Origin: Pseudomonas sp. N3-W
GTDB taxonomy: Bacteria; Pseudomonadota; Gammaproteobacteria; Pseudomonadales; Pseudomonadaceae
Direction: 5' to 3'
DNA: 64,000 nt
NCBI RefSeq assembly: GCF_024970185.1
Contig: NZ_CP103965.1
Location: forward strand, 2,600,001 to 2,664,000
Positions 8,388-16,523 of the stretch are shown here, one piece after another. The notes under the pieces were generated by a model. It worked only from the letters and a program-made list of their open reading frames with translations, had not been told where the DNA came from and ran no database searches. How positions within the stretch are numbered: position 1 is the stretch's first letter; each line of letters begins with the position of its first letter. A program made the position numbers and the translations under genes.

Positions 8388-8819
8388 ATGTCATTCACTG
8401 ATCGGTTTGCCGCGCCACAACGGGTTCAGGCCTGCGCCTTGCTGGCGGCGCTGGCCGGCATCGTCATCTGGTCATCGTTGCTGCTGACCTCCGCCGAATC
8501 GCGCACCCCGGAGGTGGCGCCGCCCCTGAGCGCGGTGCGCAGCGATAATCCGGCGTTGCAATGGTTTTCCAATCAAACAGCACCCGTCGAGATCAAGGTC
8601 AGCGGCGTGGTGGCCGGCGGTCGCGGCGCGGTGGCGATCCTCAGCATTAATGGCGGTACGCCGCAGAGTTTTCTGCTCGGGGAGAACGTCAGTCACGGCG
8701 TGAAGTTGTTGGCGATCGAGGGCGATGCGGTGGTAATAGAGCAGGGCGGGGAGCGGACTCGTTTAGCCATCAGCAAACTGCCGGACTCGCCATTTCTGCC
8801 CGTATTGACACCACAATAA
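8388..8819 (+). CDS. gspC: Short type II secretion protein GspC (HxcP-type)
   Basis: A 143-residue inner-membrane protein. It has a short cytoplasmic N-terminus, one transmembrane helix (ACALLAALAGIVIWSSLLLT, about 16-35), a linker, then an HR-type domain (IKVSGVVAGGRGAVAILSINGG) that in T2SS contacts the secretin. Classic GspC proteins continue into a PDZ or coiled-coil domain; this one stops after the HR domain. The start has a strong AAGGAGA site at 8371. It is a single gene between gspH (divergent) and gspI (convergent), the same scattered arrangement I recall for hxcP. Confidence 0.75.
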   Translation: MSFTDRFAAPQRVQACALLAALAGIVIWSSLLLTSAESRTPEVAPPLSAVRSDNPALQWFSNQTAPVEIKVSGVVAGGRGAVAILSINGGTPQSFLLGENVSHGVKLLAIEGDAVVIEQGGERTRLAISKLPDSPFLPVLTPQ

Positions 8820-8840
8820 ATCAGTAGACCACCACAACTC

Positions 8841-8933
8841 CTGTGGGAGCGAGCTTGCTCGCGATGGCGGTGGCTCAGTCAACATTGATGTTGAAAGGGA
8901 TGGCCTCATCGCAAGCAAGCTCGCTCCCACAGG
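8841..8933. repeat. REP pair (inverted)
   Basis: CTGTGGGAGCGAGCTTGCTC and an inverted, slightly diverged copy (TCGCAAGCAAGCTCGCTCCC) lie between the convergent gspC and gspI genes. Confidence 0.9.
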
Positions 8934-8952
8934 GATTGCATCTTCGAAATTG

Positions 8953-9333
8953 TTATTTCATGGCCGCCCGGTTCAACAACGTCTCAACCCGCGCCAACGC
9001 CGGCGCTTCATGACTGCGGTCAAACACCTGCACCCCCACTGTCAACAACGGCCCGTTCCCGGCGCCGGCAATCACCTGTTCACAGCGCAACAACAACCGG
9101 CCCTGATCACACTCGACCGCCTTCATTCCCGACGGCAATCGCCCCTCAAGCCGCAGTTCCGCCAACCGGCTTTGCGCCGCCAGCAACGCGATCGAACGGT
9201 CGCGCAGCAGGCCGTTGCTCTGGGTCATCAACCCGGCCACGCGCACGGCAGCGGACATCGCCACGGCGATGATCGCCAGCGCCACCAACACTTCGATCAG
9301 GGTAAAACCGGCTTCTCGGGAACGGCGTGGCAT
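8953..9333 (-). CDS. gspI: Type II secretion minor pseudopilin GspI (HxcV-type)
   Basis: A 126-residue minor pseudopilin with the prepilin motif MPRRSREAG|FTLIEVLVALAI, Glu at mature position 5, and the compact GspI-like body ending LARVETLLNRAAMK. ATG at 9333 gives a normal 9-residue leader but has no good ribosome site. An in-frame ATG at 9429 would give an unusually long leader of about 41 residues, so I prefer 9333 with caution. It is transcribed divergently from gspG. Its product should form part of the pseudopilus tip with GspH, J and K. Confidence 0.78.
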   Translation of the reverse strand: MPRRSREAGFTLIEVLVALAIIAVAMSAAVRVAGLMTQSNGLLRDRSIALLAAQSRLAELRLEGRLPSGMKAVECDQGRLLLRCEQVIAGAGNGPLLTVGVQVFDRSHEAPALARVETLLNRAAMK

Positions 9334-9379
9334 CAGGCGCTCAGGCAGTCTGGACAGCGTCTGACCGTAACGTCCGGTG

Positions 9380-9397
9380 GTGACAGGCCGGCGACAA
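9380..9397 (-). promoter_or_regulatory. Candidate Pho box upstream of gspI
   Basis: On the minus strand, TTGTCGC-CGGC-CTGTCAC forms a direct repeat with the 11-base period of PhoB sites, about 50 bases before the gspI ATG at 9333. No convincing -10 box follows, so this is tentative. Confidence 0.25.
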
Positions 9398-9480
9398 AAG
9401 CTCCCGAGGATTTTCAACATCACTGACATATCTTCTTGCAACACTGCGCGTCGAATCGAATCTAGCCAGGGAATGTCGAG

Positions 9481-9939
9481 ATGGATATCGCACACTTCAA
9501 ACCGCTCAACCACACGCCTCGCGCGCCACGCGGCCAGCAGGGCTTCACCCTGATCGAGATCATGGTCGTGGTGGTGATCCTCGGGATTCTGGCGGCGATG
9601 GTGGTGCCCAAGGTGCTGGACCGGCCGGATCAGGCCCGCGCCACTGCCGCCAAACAGGACATTGCCGGGTTGATGCAGGCCTTGAAGCTGTATCGCCTGG
9701 ACCACGGCACGTACCCCAACATGACCCAGGGCCTGAAAGTACTGGTGGAACGCCCAGCGGATGCGAAGAACAGCAACTGGCGCTCTTATCTGGACCGCTT
9801 GCCCAACGATCCCTGGGGCCGTCCCTACAACTACCTGAACCCGGGTGCCAACGGTGAGGTGGATATTTTCTCCCTCGGTGCCGACGGCCAGCCTGACGGC
9901 GATGGCGTGAATGCCGATATCGGCTCCTGGCAGTTGTAA
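9481..9939 (+). CDS. gspG: Type II secretion major pseudopilin GspG (HxcT-type)
   Basis: A 152-residue major pseudopilin. The prepilin motif is RGQQG|FTLIEIMVVVVILGILAAMVVPKV. The C-terminal part has the hallmark GspG layout (LKLYRLDHGTYP, LPNDPWGRPYNYLNPG, DIFSLGADGQPDGDGVNADIGSW), including the acidic loop that binds calcium in this family. The leader of about 20 residues is longer than usual. It heads the main operon gspG-K-L-M-D, eight bases before gspK, and is divergent from gspI. It should polymerise into the periplasmic pseudopilus that pushes substrates through the secretin. Confidence 0.93.
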   Translation: MDIAHFKPLNHTPRAPRGQQGFTLIEIMVVVVILGILAAMVVPKVLDRPDQARATAAKQDIAGLMQALKLYRLDHGTYPNMTQGLKVLVERPADAKNSNWRSYLDRLPNDPWGRPYNYLNPGANGEVDIFSLGADGQPDGDGVNADIGSWQL

Positions 9940-9947
9940 GCGCGGCC

Positions 9948-10907
9948 ATGAAAGCCTGTTCGCACAAAGCGAAGGAACGCGGCATGGCGATCATCAGCGC
10001 CTTGCTGATTGCAGCGGTGGTGGCGGTGATTGCCGGTGGCATGCTGACCCGCCAGACCGTGTTCACCCGTGGCCTGGAAGCCGAGCAACAGCGGGTGCAG
10101 GGGGCCTGGGCGCTGCACGGCGGCCTGGAAATCAGCCGCCAGTTATTGTGGGACGCACGCCAGCGCGACCCGTTGACCCGTCTCGATCAACCATGGGCGC
10201 AGCCACTTGCCGGCATTGCAGTCAGTGGGTTTTCGGGACGGCTGGAAGACGAGCAGGGCAAGTTCAACCTGCGCAACCTGATCGCCAACGAAAGCATTGA
10301 TGAGGAGCAGTTGCGCACGTTTCAGCGTCTGTGCGAGCTGATCGGCGTCAGCAGCACCCTGAGCCAGCGCATCAGTGCGCGGGTGATCGCCTCCTACCCA
10401 CGGGTGTTGGCGCACAAGGTTGCGAGCAAAACCAGCTTTGACAGTGGACGCGTCACGTCGCCCGATGCCGCCCGCAAACCACAACTGCCGACCCAGCCGA
10501 TGCTGCGCAACCTTGATGATCTGCGCAGCGTCGAGGGCGTCAACGCGGCGTTGCTGGCGAAAATCGCGGCGTACATGACCATCATTCCGGCCAACACCTG
10601 GCTCAACGGCAATACCGCGACTGCCGCCGTACTGGCAGCCTATGTGCCGGGCTTGTCGCTGGAGCGTGCCCAGGCCTTGATTGCCGAGCGCGATGGTGGC
10701 CAGTGGTTCATCAATCGCGGGGATTTCGTCAACCGCCTGCGCATGCCGCAGTTGGAACTGACGACGATCAAGGTCGGCATCACCAGTGACTGGTTTCGCC
10801 TGCGCGGCCAGGCGCGCAACGATCAACGTCGGGTCAGCCTCGATGCCTTGTTGCACCGCAGTCAGGACCAATTGCCTCAGGTGATCTGGTCGCGGGTGGG
10901 CGTATGA
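9948..10907 (+). CDS. gspK: Type II secretion minor pseudopilin GspK (HxcX-type)
   Basis: A 319-residue pseudopilin. Prepilin cleavage is likely after KERG in KERG|MAIISALLIAAVVAVIAG; Glu5 is absent, as is normal for GspK, which caps the pseudopilus tip. The large body contains EDEQGKFNLRNL and two helix-hairpin-helix-like stretches (LRSVEGVNAALLAKIAAYMT; GLSLERAQALIAERDGGQW) typical of the family. The next gene starts inside its stop codon (ATGA at 10904), showing coupled translation. Confidence 0.9.
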   Translation: MKACSHKAKERGMAIISALLIAAVVAVIAGGMLTRQTVFTRGLEAEQQRVQGAWALHGGLEISRQLLWDARQRDPLTRLDQPWAQPLAGIAVSGFSGRLEDEQGKFNLRNLIANESIDEEQLRTFQRLCELIGVSSTLSQRISARVIASYPRVLAHKVASKTSFDSGRVTSPDAARKPQLPTQPMLRNLDDLRSVEGVNAALLAKIAAYMTIIPANTWLNGNTATAAVLAAYVPGLSLERAQALIAERDGGQWFINRGDFVNRLRMPQLELTTIKVGITSDWFRLRGQARNDQRRVSLDALLHRSQDQLPQVIWSRVGV

Positions 10908-12076
10908 ATCAAGTGCGCGTAGCGTTGCCTCCGTTGGCCGATCTGACCCTCGACACGCCCGTGACCGTGGCCTGGCTGGATCGGCAGGGCAAGGTGATCG
11001 GCGAAGAACAGAGCACGTTGTTGCAGTTGGGGCAGGGCGGCAAAAACGCGGCCGTCTGCTTTTTTCTGCACCCCGGGGACAGCCTGCTGGCAAGTCTGGA
11101 ATTGCCCCTGCTGCCAGCGGCCAAAACAGCGGCGGCCGTGCAGTGCGCGGCGCAGGCACTGATTCTGGGCCGCAGCGATGACATGCACATCGCCCACAGC
11201 CCACGGGACGAACAGGGTCGTGTGCACATCGCCTGGCTGTCCCGCGAGTGGCTGAGCGAGTTCGGCAGACTGTTGCACCTGGCTCGGCTGACCCAGCGTG
11301 GCCTTTATCCGGCCGCTTATGGCTTGCCTGTCGGTGACGCGCCGGTGGCCTGCATGCAGGACGGCCATTTGCTGGTGCGCTACAGCCTGCAACACGCGGT
11401 GGTCCATCCGCATTTCGACGACGCCGTTGGCGATTTATTGCGGGAGGCCGGCCCCGGTGTGCAATGGGTCGGTGATTTAGCGCCGGACACGCCGCTCAAC
11501 CGCTTGCCCGTTGAACAACGCTGGAGCGGCGCGTTGCCCGGTTGGGGGTTGCACGGTGGCGTCCAGCAAAACCCCACCCAGACCGGCTGGGGCCGCGCCG
11601 CTGCCTGTTGCACGCTGGCCGTGGCGGTCTGGACCCTGGGCCTGAATCTTTACGCCAGCCGTGAAGCCGCCCAGGGGCAGCAGCTCAAGGCGCAGATGGT
11701 GCAGAGGGTGAAGCAGGCGTTCCCGCAACTGCCGGTGATCCTCAACCCACTGCAACAGGCTCGCCAGCAACTGGCCGCCCGCGAAACAGGCACCGCCGAA
11801 GACCCTGATCAAGCATTCACTCGCCTGATGCAGCAGGCGGGCAACGGCATACCGTTCATGGCCGGCAGTGTGCAGAGTCTGGTGTTCGATAACGGTGAGT
11901 TGCAGCTGAACCTGTTGAGCGATGCGCGCCGCAATGGCAGCGACAAACAATGGCAGGGCGCCTTGACCCAGGCGGGCATCGCCATCAGCGCCACCGATGA
12001 CGGCTGGTTGTTGCGAACGGCCACCGAGTCTGCGGTCAACGGAACCGAAAACAGCAGTGGAGGCGAGGATGAATAA
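10904..12076 (+). CDS. gspL: Type II secretion inner-membrane protein GspL (HxcY-type)
   Basis: A 390-residue bitopic protein. The cytoplasmic domain (about 1-225) would bind the GspE ATPase. A single transmembrane segment follows (AAACCTLAVAVWTLGLNLYA, about 227-246), then a coiled linker and a small periplasmic ferredoxin-like domain (NGIPFMAGSVQSLVFDNGELQLNLLS) that pairs with GspM. The start overlaps gspK by four bases and the end overlaps gspM by eight. The sequence is divergent; assignment relies on topology and operon position. Confidence 0.85.
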   Translation: MNQVRVALPPLADLTLDTPVTVAWLDRQGKVIGEEQSTLLQLGQGGKNAAVCFFLHPGDSLLASLELPLLPAAKTAAAVQCAAQALILGRSDDMHIAHSPRDEQGRVHIAWLSREWLSEFGRLLHLARLTQRGLYPAAYGLPVGDAPVACMQDGHLLVRYSLQHAVVHPHFDDAVGDLLREAGPGVQWVGDLAPDTPLNRLPVEQRWSGALPGWGLHGGVQQNPTQTGWGRAAACCTLAVAVWTLGLNLYASREAAQGQQLKAQMVQRVKQAFPQLPVILNPLQQARQQLAARETGTAEDPDQAFTRLMQQAGNGIPFMAGSVQSLVFDNGELQLNLLSDARRNGSDKQWQGALTQAGIAISATDDGWLLRTATESAVNGTENSSGGEDE

Positions 12077-12623
12077 GCGTCTTCTGACGGCTTACCGCGT
12101 CCGCTGGCAAGGGTTCAACGCGCACGGGCAACAGCTCTGGCAAGGCCTGGCCCTGCGCGAAAAACGCATGGTCGCAGCCACCGCACTGGGCCTTGGCGGA
12201 TTGTTGATGTGGATGCTGTTGATCCAGCCACCACTGAAAAAAATCGATGCCTGGCAGGCCGAAATGCCGAAATTGCGCACCCAGCTCGAGACGCTCGAAG
12301 GCGTGTTGCGCGAGGTATCGCCGCCGTTTGCCGGGCAAGATCTCGCCCAGGCATTGCAGCAGACCCTCGATGCCGGCGGCCTGGCAGGGCATTACCGATT
12401 ACAGGCGCCACAGGCCACCCCCGGCGCCTGGCAGTTGAGTTTTGAAGAGGCGCCAGCCGATGCCGTGATTGGCTGGTTGCTGGGCAATCCACGGCAATTT
12501 TCCCTGCGCGTCACCGAGGCTCGCCTGCAACGCGCAGGCGAGGCCAAGGCAGATGACGGCGCCGGAACGTTGTCAGGAACCGTTCGCATGGATCAGGCGC
12601 AGGGCGCTAAGGAAGCTTCATGA
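12069..12623 (+). CDS. gspM: Type II secretion protein GspM (HxcZ-type)
   Basis: A 184-residue bitopic protein. It has the short GspM-like amphipathic lead (WQGLALREKRMVAATALGLG), one membrane helix at about 36-54 (ATALGLGGLLMWMLLIQPPL), and a periplasmic domain. It partners GspL in the inner-membrane platform. ATG at 12069 sits inside the 3' end of gspL after GGAGGCGAGG, an obvious ribosome site; the frame extends upstream but only within gspL. Its stop overlaps the gspD start by four bases. Confidence 0.85.
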   Translation: MNKRLLTAYRVRWQGFNAHGQQLWQGLALREKRMVAATALGLGGLLMWMLLIQPPLKKIDAWQAEMPKLRTQLETLEGVLREVSPPFAGQDLAQALQQTLDAGGLAGHYRLQAPQATPGAWQLSFEEAPADAVIGWLLGNPRQFSLRVTEARLQRAGEAKADDGAGTLSGTVRMDQAQGAKEAS

Positions 12624-14962
12624 AGTGGTCAGGTTCCCGTTACGCACGTAACGCCGCACCGTTTTTGCTGCTGGCATTGGGCGCGTGCAGCAACACCGTT
12701 TCAAACCCGCCGCCATTGCTGGTGGACAGTGAGCTGGGTCGCCCGTTGGCCGACACCCAGCGCAACGGCGATGCACTGCTTGATCGGCAGCGGGCCCAGG
12801 TGCCAACGCCGCCCCGGCCGCAGCATAAAGTCACCAGCAGTGCCCGTAGCGCTCGCGCAGAACAGGGCAGTGCAGTGGCGAGCAATCCGCTGGGCAATCA
12901 ACCGGTGACGCTGAATTTTGTCGACGCCGATATTCAGGCTGTGGTGCGCGCATTGTCCCGTTCCACCGGGCAGCAGTTTCTGGTCGACCCCCGGGTCAAG
13001 GGCAACCTGACGCTGGTCTCCGAAGGGCAAGTGCCGGCGCATCAGGCCTACGACATGCTGCTGGCGGCGTTACGCATGCAGGGCTTCAGCGTGGTCGACG
13101 TCGGCGGCGTGGCGCAGGTGGTGCCGGAGGCCGACGCCAAGCTGCTCGGCGGGCCGATCTACAGCGCCGACAAACCGGCGGGCAACGGCATGCTCACCCG
13201 CACGTTTAGACTGCAATACGAAAACGCGGTGAACCTGATCCCGGTACTGCGCCCGATCGTCTCGCCGAACAACCCGATCAACGCCTATCCCGGCAACAAC
13301 ACCATCGTCGTCACCGACTACGCCGAAAACCTGTCACGGGTGGCCAGGCTCATCGCCGGCATCGACACCCCGAGCGCCATCGACACCGACGTGGTGCAGA
13401 TCCAGAACGGCATCGCCGTGGACATTGCCGGCATGGTCTCGGACTTGCTGGAGGCACCGGGCAACGACCCGACCCAGAAAATCGCGGTGATCGGCGACCC
13501 GCGCTCCAACTCGATCATCATCCGCGCCGGCAGCCCCGAGCGTACCGAGCTGGCGCGCAACCTGATCTACAAACTCGACAATGCGCAAAGCAATCCCAGC
13601 AACCTGCACGTGGTGTATTTGCGCAACGCCCAGGCCGGCAAACTGGCCCAGGCGCTGCGCGGTTTGCTCACCGGCGAAAGCGACAGCGGCAGCACCGACA
13701 AGGCTCGCTCGGTACTCAGCGCCATGGGCAGTAACAGCAATGGCGGGCAGAGTGCCCAAAGCGGCAGCTCGACCACCAGTGGCACGCAAACGTCCACCCC
13801 AGGCGGCGGGCAGGGCACGAGCCCTTCGGCCAGTCAGACGGGCGCTCAGCAGACTGACCAGAGCGTCGCCTTCAGCGCCGGTGGCGTGACCATCCAGGCC
13901 GACGCCACCACCAACACCTTGCTGATTTCCGCGCCGGACCCGCTGTACCGCAACCTGCGCGAAGTCATCGACATGCTCGACCAGCGCCGTGCGCAAGTGG
14001 TGATCGAAAGCCTGATCGTTGAAGTCAGTGAAGACGATGCCAATGAATTCGGTGTGCAATGGCAGACCGGCAACCTGGCCGGCAACGGCGTGATCGGCGG
14101 GGCGAATCTGGGTGGCAGCGGCTTCAAGGCGGGCGGCAAGACCAGCGTCGATGTCTTGCCCGGCGGTTTGAGCGTGGGTTTTCTCAACGGCACCGTGGAC
14201 ATTCCCGGCATCGGTAAAGTCATGGACCTGAAAGTGCTGGCCCATGCGCTCAAGAGCAAGGGCGGCACCAACGTCTTGTCGACGCCGAACCTGCTGACGC
14301 TGGACAACGAAGCGGCGAGCATTTTCGTCGGCCAGACCATCCCGTTTGTCAGCGGCAGTTATGTGACGGGCGGTGGCGGCACCAGCAACAACCCATTCCA
14401 GACCGTGACCCGTGAAGAGGTGGGATTGAAGCTCAACGTACGGCCACAGATTTCCGAGGGCGGCACGGTCAAGCTCGACATCTATCAGGAAGTCAGCAGC
14501 ATCGATGAGCGCGCGTCCAACAGCGTGACCTCGGCGGGGATCGTCACCAACAAGCGTGCCATTGACACCAGCATTCTGCTCGACGACGGGCAGATCATGG
14601 TCCTCGGCGGGCTGTTGCAGGACGGCTATAGCCAGAGCAATGACGCGGTGCCGTGGCTGTCGAACATTCCCGGTGTCGGTGCGCTGTTTCGCAACGAGCG
14701 GCGGGCGGTCACCAAGACCAACCTGATGGTGTTCCTGCGTCCCTACATCATTCGAGACAGCGGCGCCGGACGCGCCATCACCCTTAACCGCTACGACTTC
14801 ATGCGCCGTGCCCAGGGCGGGCTGCAACCGGAACACAGCTGGGCCATGCCGGACATGCAGGCACCGCAATTGCCGACGGCGGCGCAGGGGGTGCCGGTGT
14901 CGAATGTGCAGCCTCGGGCGACGATCCGGGCGGTGCCGATTGAAGGGAGTACACGCCAGTGA
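12620..14962 (+). CDS. gspD: Type II secretion secretin GspD, lipoprotein type (HxcQ-like)
   Basis: A 780-residue outer-membrane secretin. Unlike Xcp-type secretins it starts with a lipoprotein signal, LLLALGAC|SN (Cys22). Serine at +2 predicts outer-membrane sorting, as known for HxcQ, which pilots itself without a GspS pilotin. N-domains follow: N0 (VTLNFVDADIQAVVRALSRS), then N1-N3. N3 contains a low-complexity Ser/Gly/Thr/Gln insert at about residues 365-420. The C-terminal secretin core has VIESLIVEVSEDDANEFGVQ, LLTLDNEAASIFVGQTIPF and ILLDDGQIMVLGGLLQDGYS. It overlaps gspM by four bases and is followed by a REP pair before gspE. Confidence 0.93.
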   Translation: MKWSGSRYARNAAPFLLLALGACSNTVSNPPPLLVDSELGRPLADTQRNGDALLDRQRAQVPTPPRPQHKVTSSARSARAEQGSAVASNPLGNQPVTLNFVDADIQAVVRALSRSTGQQFLVDPRVKGNLTLVSEGQVPAHQAYDMLLAALRMQGFSVVDVGGVAQVVPEADAKLLGGPIYSADKPAGNGMLTRTFRLQYENAVNLIPVLRPIVSPNNPINAYPGNNTIVVTDYAENLSRVARLIAGIDTPSAIDTDVVQIQNGIAVDIAGMVSDLLEAPGNDPTQKIAVIGDPRSNSIIIRAGSPERTELARNLIYKLDNAQSNPSNLHVVYLRNAQAGKLAQALRGLLTGESDSGSTDKARSVLSAMGSNSNGGQSAQSGSSTTSGTQTSTPGGGQGTSPSASQTGAQQTDQSVAFSAGGVTIQADATTNTLLISAPDPLYRNLREVIDMLDQRRAQVVIESLIVEVSEDDANEFGVQWQTGNLAGNGVIGGANLGGSGFKAGGKTSVDVLPGGLSVGFLNGTVDIPGIGKVMDLKVLAHALKSKGGTNVLSTPNLLTLDNEAASIFVGQTIPFVSGSYVTGGGGTSNNPFQTVTREEVGLKLNVRPQISEGGTVKLDIYQEVSSIDERASNSVTSAGIVTNKRAIDTSILLDDGQIMVLGGLLQDGYSQSNDAVPWLSNIPGVGALFRNERRAVTKTNLMVFLRPYIIRDSGAGRAITLNRYDFMRRAQGGLQPEHSWAMPDMQAPQLPTAAQGVPVSNVQPRATIRAVPIEGSTRQ

Positions 14963-14977
14963 TCACCTCACCATTGC

Positions 14978-15071
14978 CCTGTGGGAGCGAGCTTGCTCGC
15001 GATGGCATTGTGTCAGTCACCACCGTGCTGAATGGGCTACCGCCATCGCGAGCAAGCTCGCTCCCACAGGG
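14978..15071. repeat. REP pair inside the T2SS operon
   Basis: Inverted REP copies (CTGTGGGAGCGAGCTTGCTC and its complement) fill the 142-base gap between gspD and gspE, which are otherwise in tandem. The hairpin could dampen read-through or protect the upstream mRNA. Confidence 0.9.
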
Positions 15072-15104
15072 GGTCTTTGGTGTATTGCAGATGAGGGGAT
15101 TGCC

Positions 15105-16523
15105 ATGAGCACCTTGCCCTACGCCTGGGCCAAGGCCCAACGCATCCTGCTGCGCAGTACCGACGACGGCGCGGTGCTGACGGTCTGCCCCTCAACCCCC
15201 GGCTGGTCGATCAGCGAAGCCCGCCGTCAGTTCGGCCCGGCACGCCTGGAACGGGTGCGCGATGAAGAACTCGACGGCCTGCTCGCCAGCGCCTACGCCG
15301 ACACCGGCAGCGCGGCAGCAGTGGTCGGCGCGGCGGAAAACGAGGTCGACCTGGACCGGCTGATGCAGGACATCCCGCCAGTCACCGACCTGCTGGACAC
15401 CCAGGACGGCGCCCCGGTCATCCGCATGATCAACGCCTTGCTCACCCAGGCGGCACGGGACGAGGCCAGCGACATTCACATCGAGCCCTATGAAAGCCAC
15501 TCGGTGGTGCGCTACCGCGTCGACGGCACGCTGCGTGATGTGGTGTCGCCACGCAAGGCGCTGCACGGTGCATTGGTGTCGCGGATCAAGATCATGGCGC
15601 AGCTCGACATCGCCGAAAAACGTCTGCCTCAGGATGGGCGTATTGCCTTGCGCGTCGCGGGTCGGCCCATCGATATTCGGGTATCGACCGTGCCCACCGG
15701 CCATGGCGAACGGGTGGTCATGCGTCTGCTGGACAAACAGGCCGGGCGCCTGCAACTGGAAACCCTGGGCATGGACCCCCACGTACTGGCCAAACTCGAC
15801 CAACTGATCCGCCAGCCCCACGGCATCGTCCTGGTCACCGGCCCCACCGGCAGCGGCAAGACCACCAGCCTCTACGCCGCGCTGGCGCGGCTGGACGCCA
15901 GCACCAGCAACATCCTCACCGTCGAAGACCCGGTGGAATACGATTTGCCAGGCATCAGCCAGATTCAGGTCAACGCCAAGATCGACATGACCTTTGCCCT
16001 GGCGCTTCGAGCGATTCTGCGTCAGGACCCGGACATCATCATGATCGGCGAAATCCGCGACCTGGAAACCGCGCAGATCGCCGTGCAGGCCTCGCTGACC
16101 GGGCACCTGGTACTGGCGACGCTGCACACCAATGATGCGGTGTCGGCGGTCAACCGCTTGATCGACATGGGCGTCGAACCGTTTCTGCTGGCGTCGTCGA
16201 TGCTCGGTGTCTTGGCGCAAAGGTTGGTCCGAAGGCTCTGTAACCACTGCAAAGCGCAAGACCCAACGCTCCCCGGTACCTGGCGACCTGTCGGTTGCGC
16301 CGCCTGCAACCACACCGGCTACAGCGGCCGCACCGGCATTCATGAATTATTCTGCATCGACGACGACATTCGCACGTTGATCCACCAGGGCGCAGGCGAG
16401 CAAGCCTTGAGAGCCGCCGCTCGCAAGGCCGGGATGTTCAGTTTGCGTGAGGATGGCGAACGCTGGGTGCGCAGCGGCGCTACCGCGCCGGAAGAAATTC
16501 ACCGCGTGACACGGGACGCCTGA
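15105..16523 (+). CDS. gspE: Type II secretion ATPase GspE (HxcR-type)
   Basis: A 472-residue cytoplasmic ATPase that powers pseudopilus assembly. It has an N-terminal GspE N-domain, then Walker A GPTGSGKTT at 246-254, an Asp box around LTVEDPVEY, Walker B IIMIGEIRD, and the family signature LRAILRQDPDIIMIGEIRD. A four-cysteine zinc site (RLCNHC ... GCAACNHTGYSGR) lies near residues 380-410. ATG at 15105 has AGGGGAT about ten bases upstream. The frame is open into gspD and the REP pair, which is not credible coding. The stop overlaps the gspF start by one base (TGATG). Confidence 0.95.
   Translation: MSTLPYAWAKAQRILLRSTDDGAVLTVCPSTPGWSISEARRQFGPARLERVRDEELDGLLASAYADTGSAAAVVGAAENEVDLDRLMQDIPPVTDLLDTQDGAPVIRMINALLTQAARDEASDIHIEPYESHSVVRYRVDGTLRDVVSPRKALHGALVSRIKIMAQLDIAEKRLPQDGRIALRVAGRPIDIRVSTVPTGHGERVVMRLLDKQAGRLQLETLGMDPHVLAKLDQLIRQPHGIVLVTGPTGSGKTTSLYAALARLDASTSNILTVEDPVEYDLPGISQIQVNAKIDMTFALALRAILRQDPDIIMIGEIRDLETAQIAVQASLTGHLVLATLHTNDAVSAVNRLIDMGVEPFLLASSMLGVLAQRLVRRLCNHCKAQDPTLPGTWRPVGCAACNHTGYSGRTGIHELFCIDDDIRTLIHQGAGEQALRAAARKAGMFSLREDGERWVRSGATAPEEIHRVTRDA

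Noticed and set aside
13334..14869. 511-codon minus-strand frame opposite gspD
   Set aside because: Shadow of the secretin gene, with no recognisable protein features.
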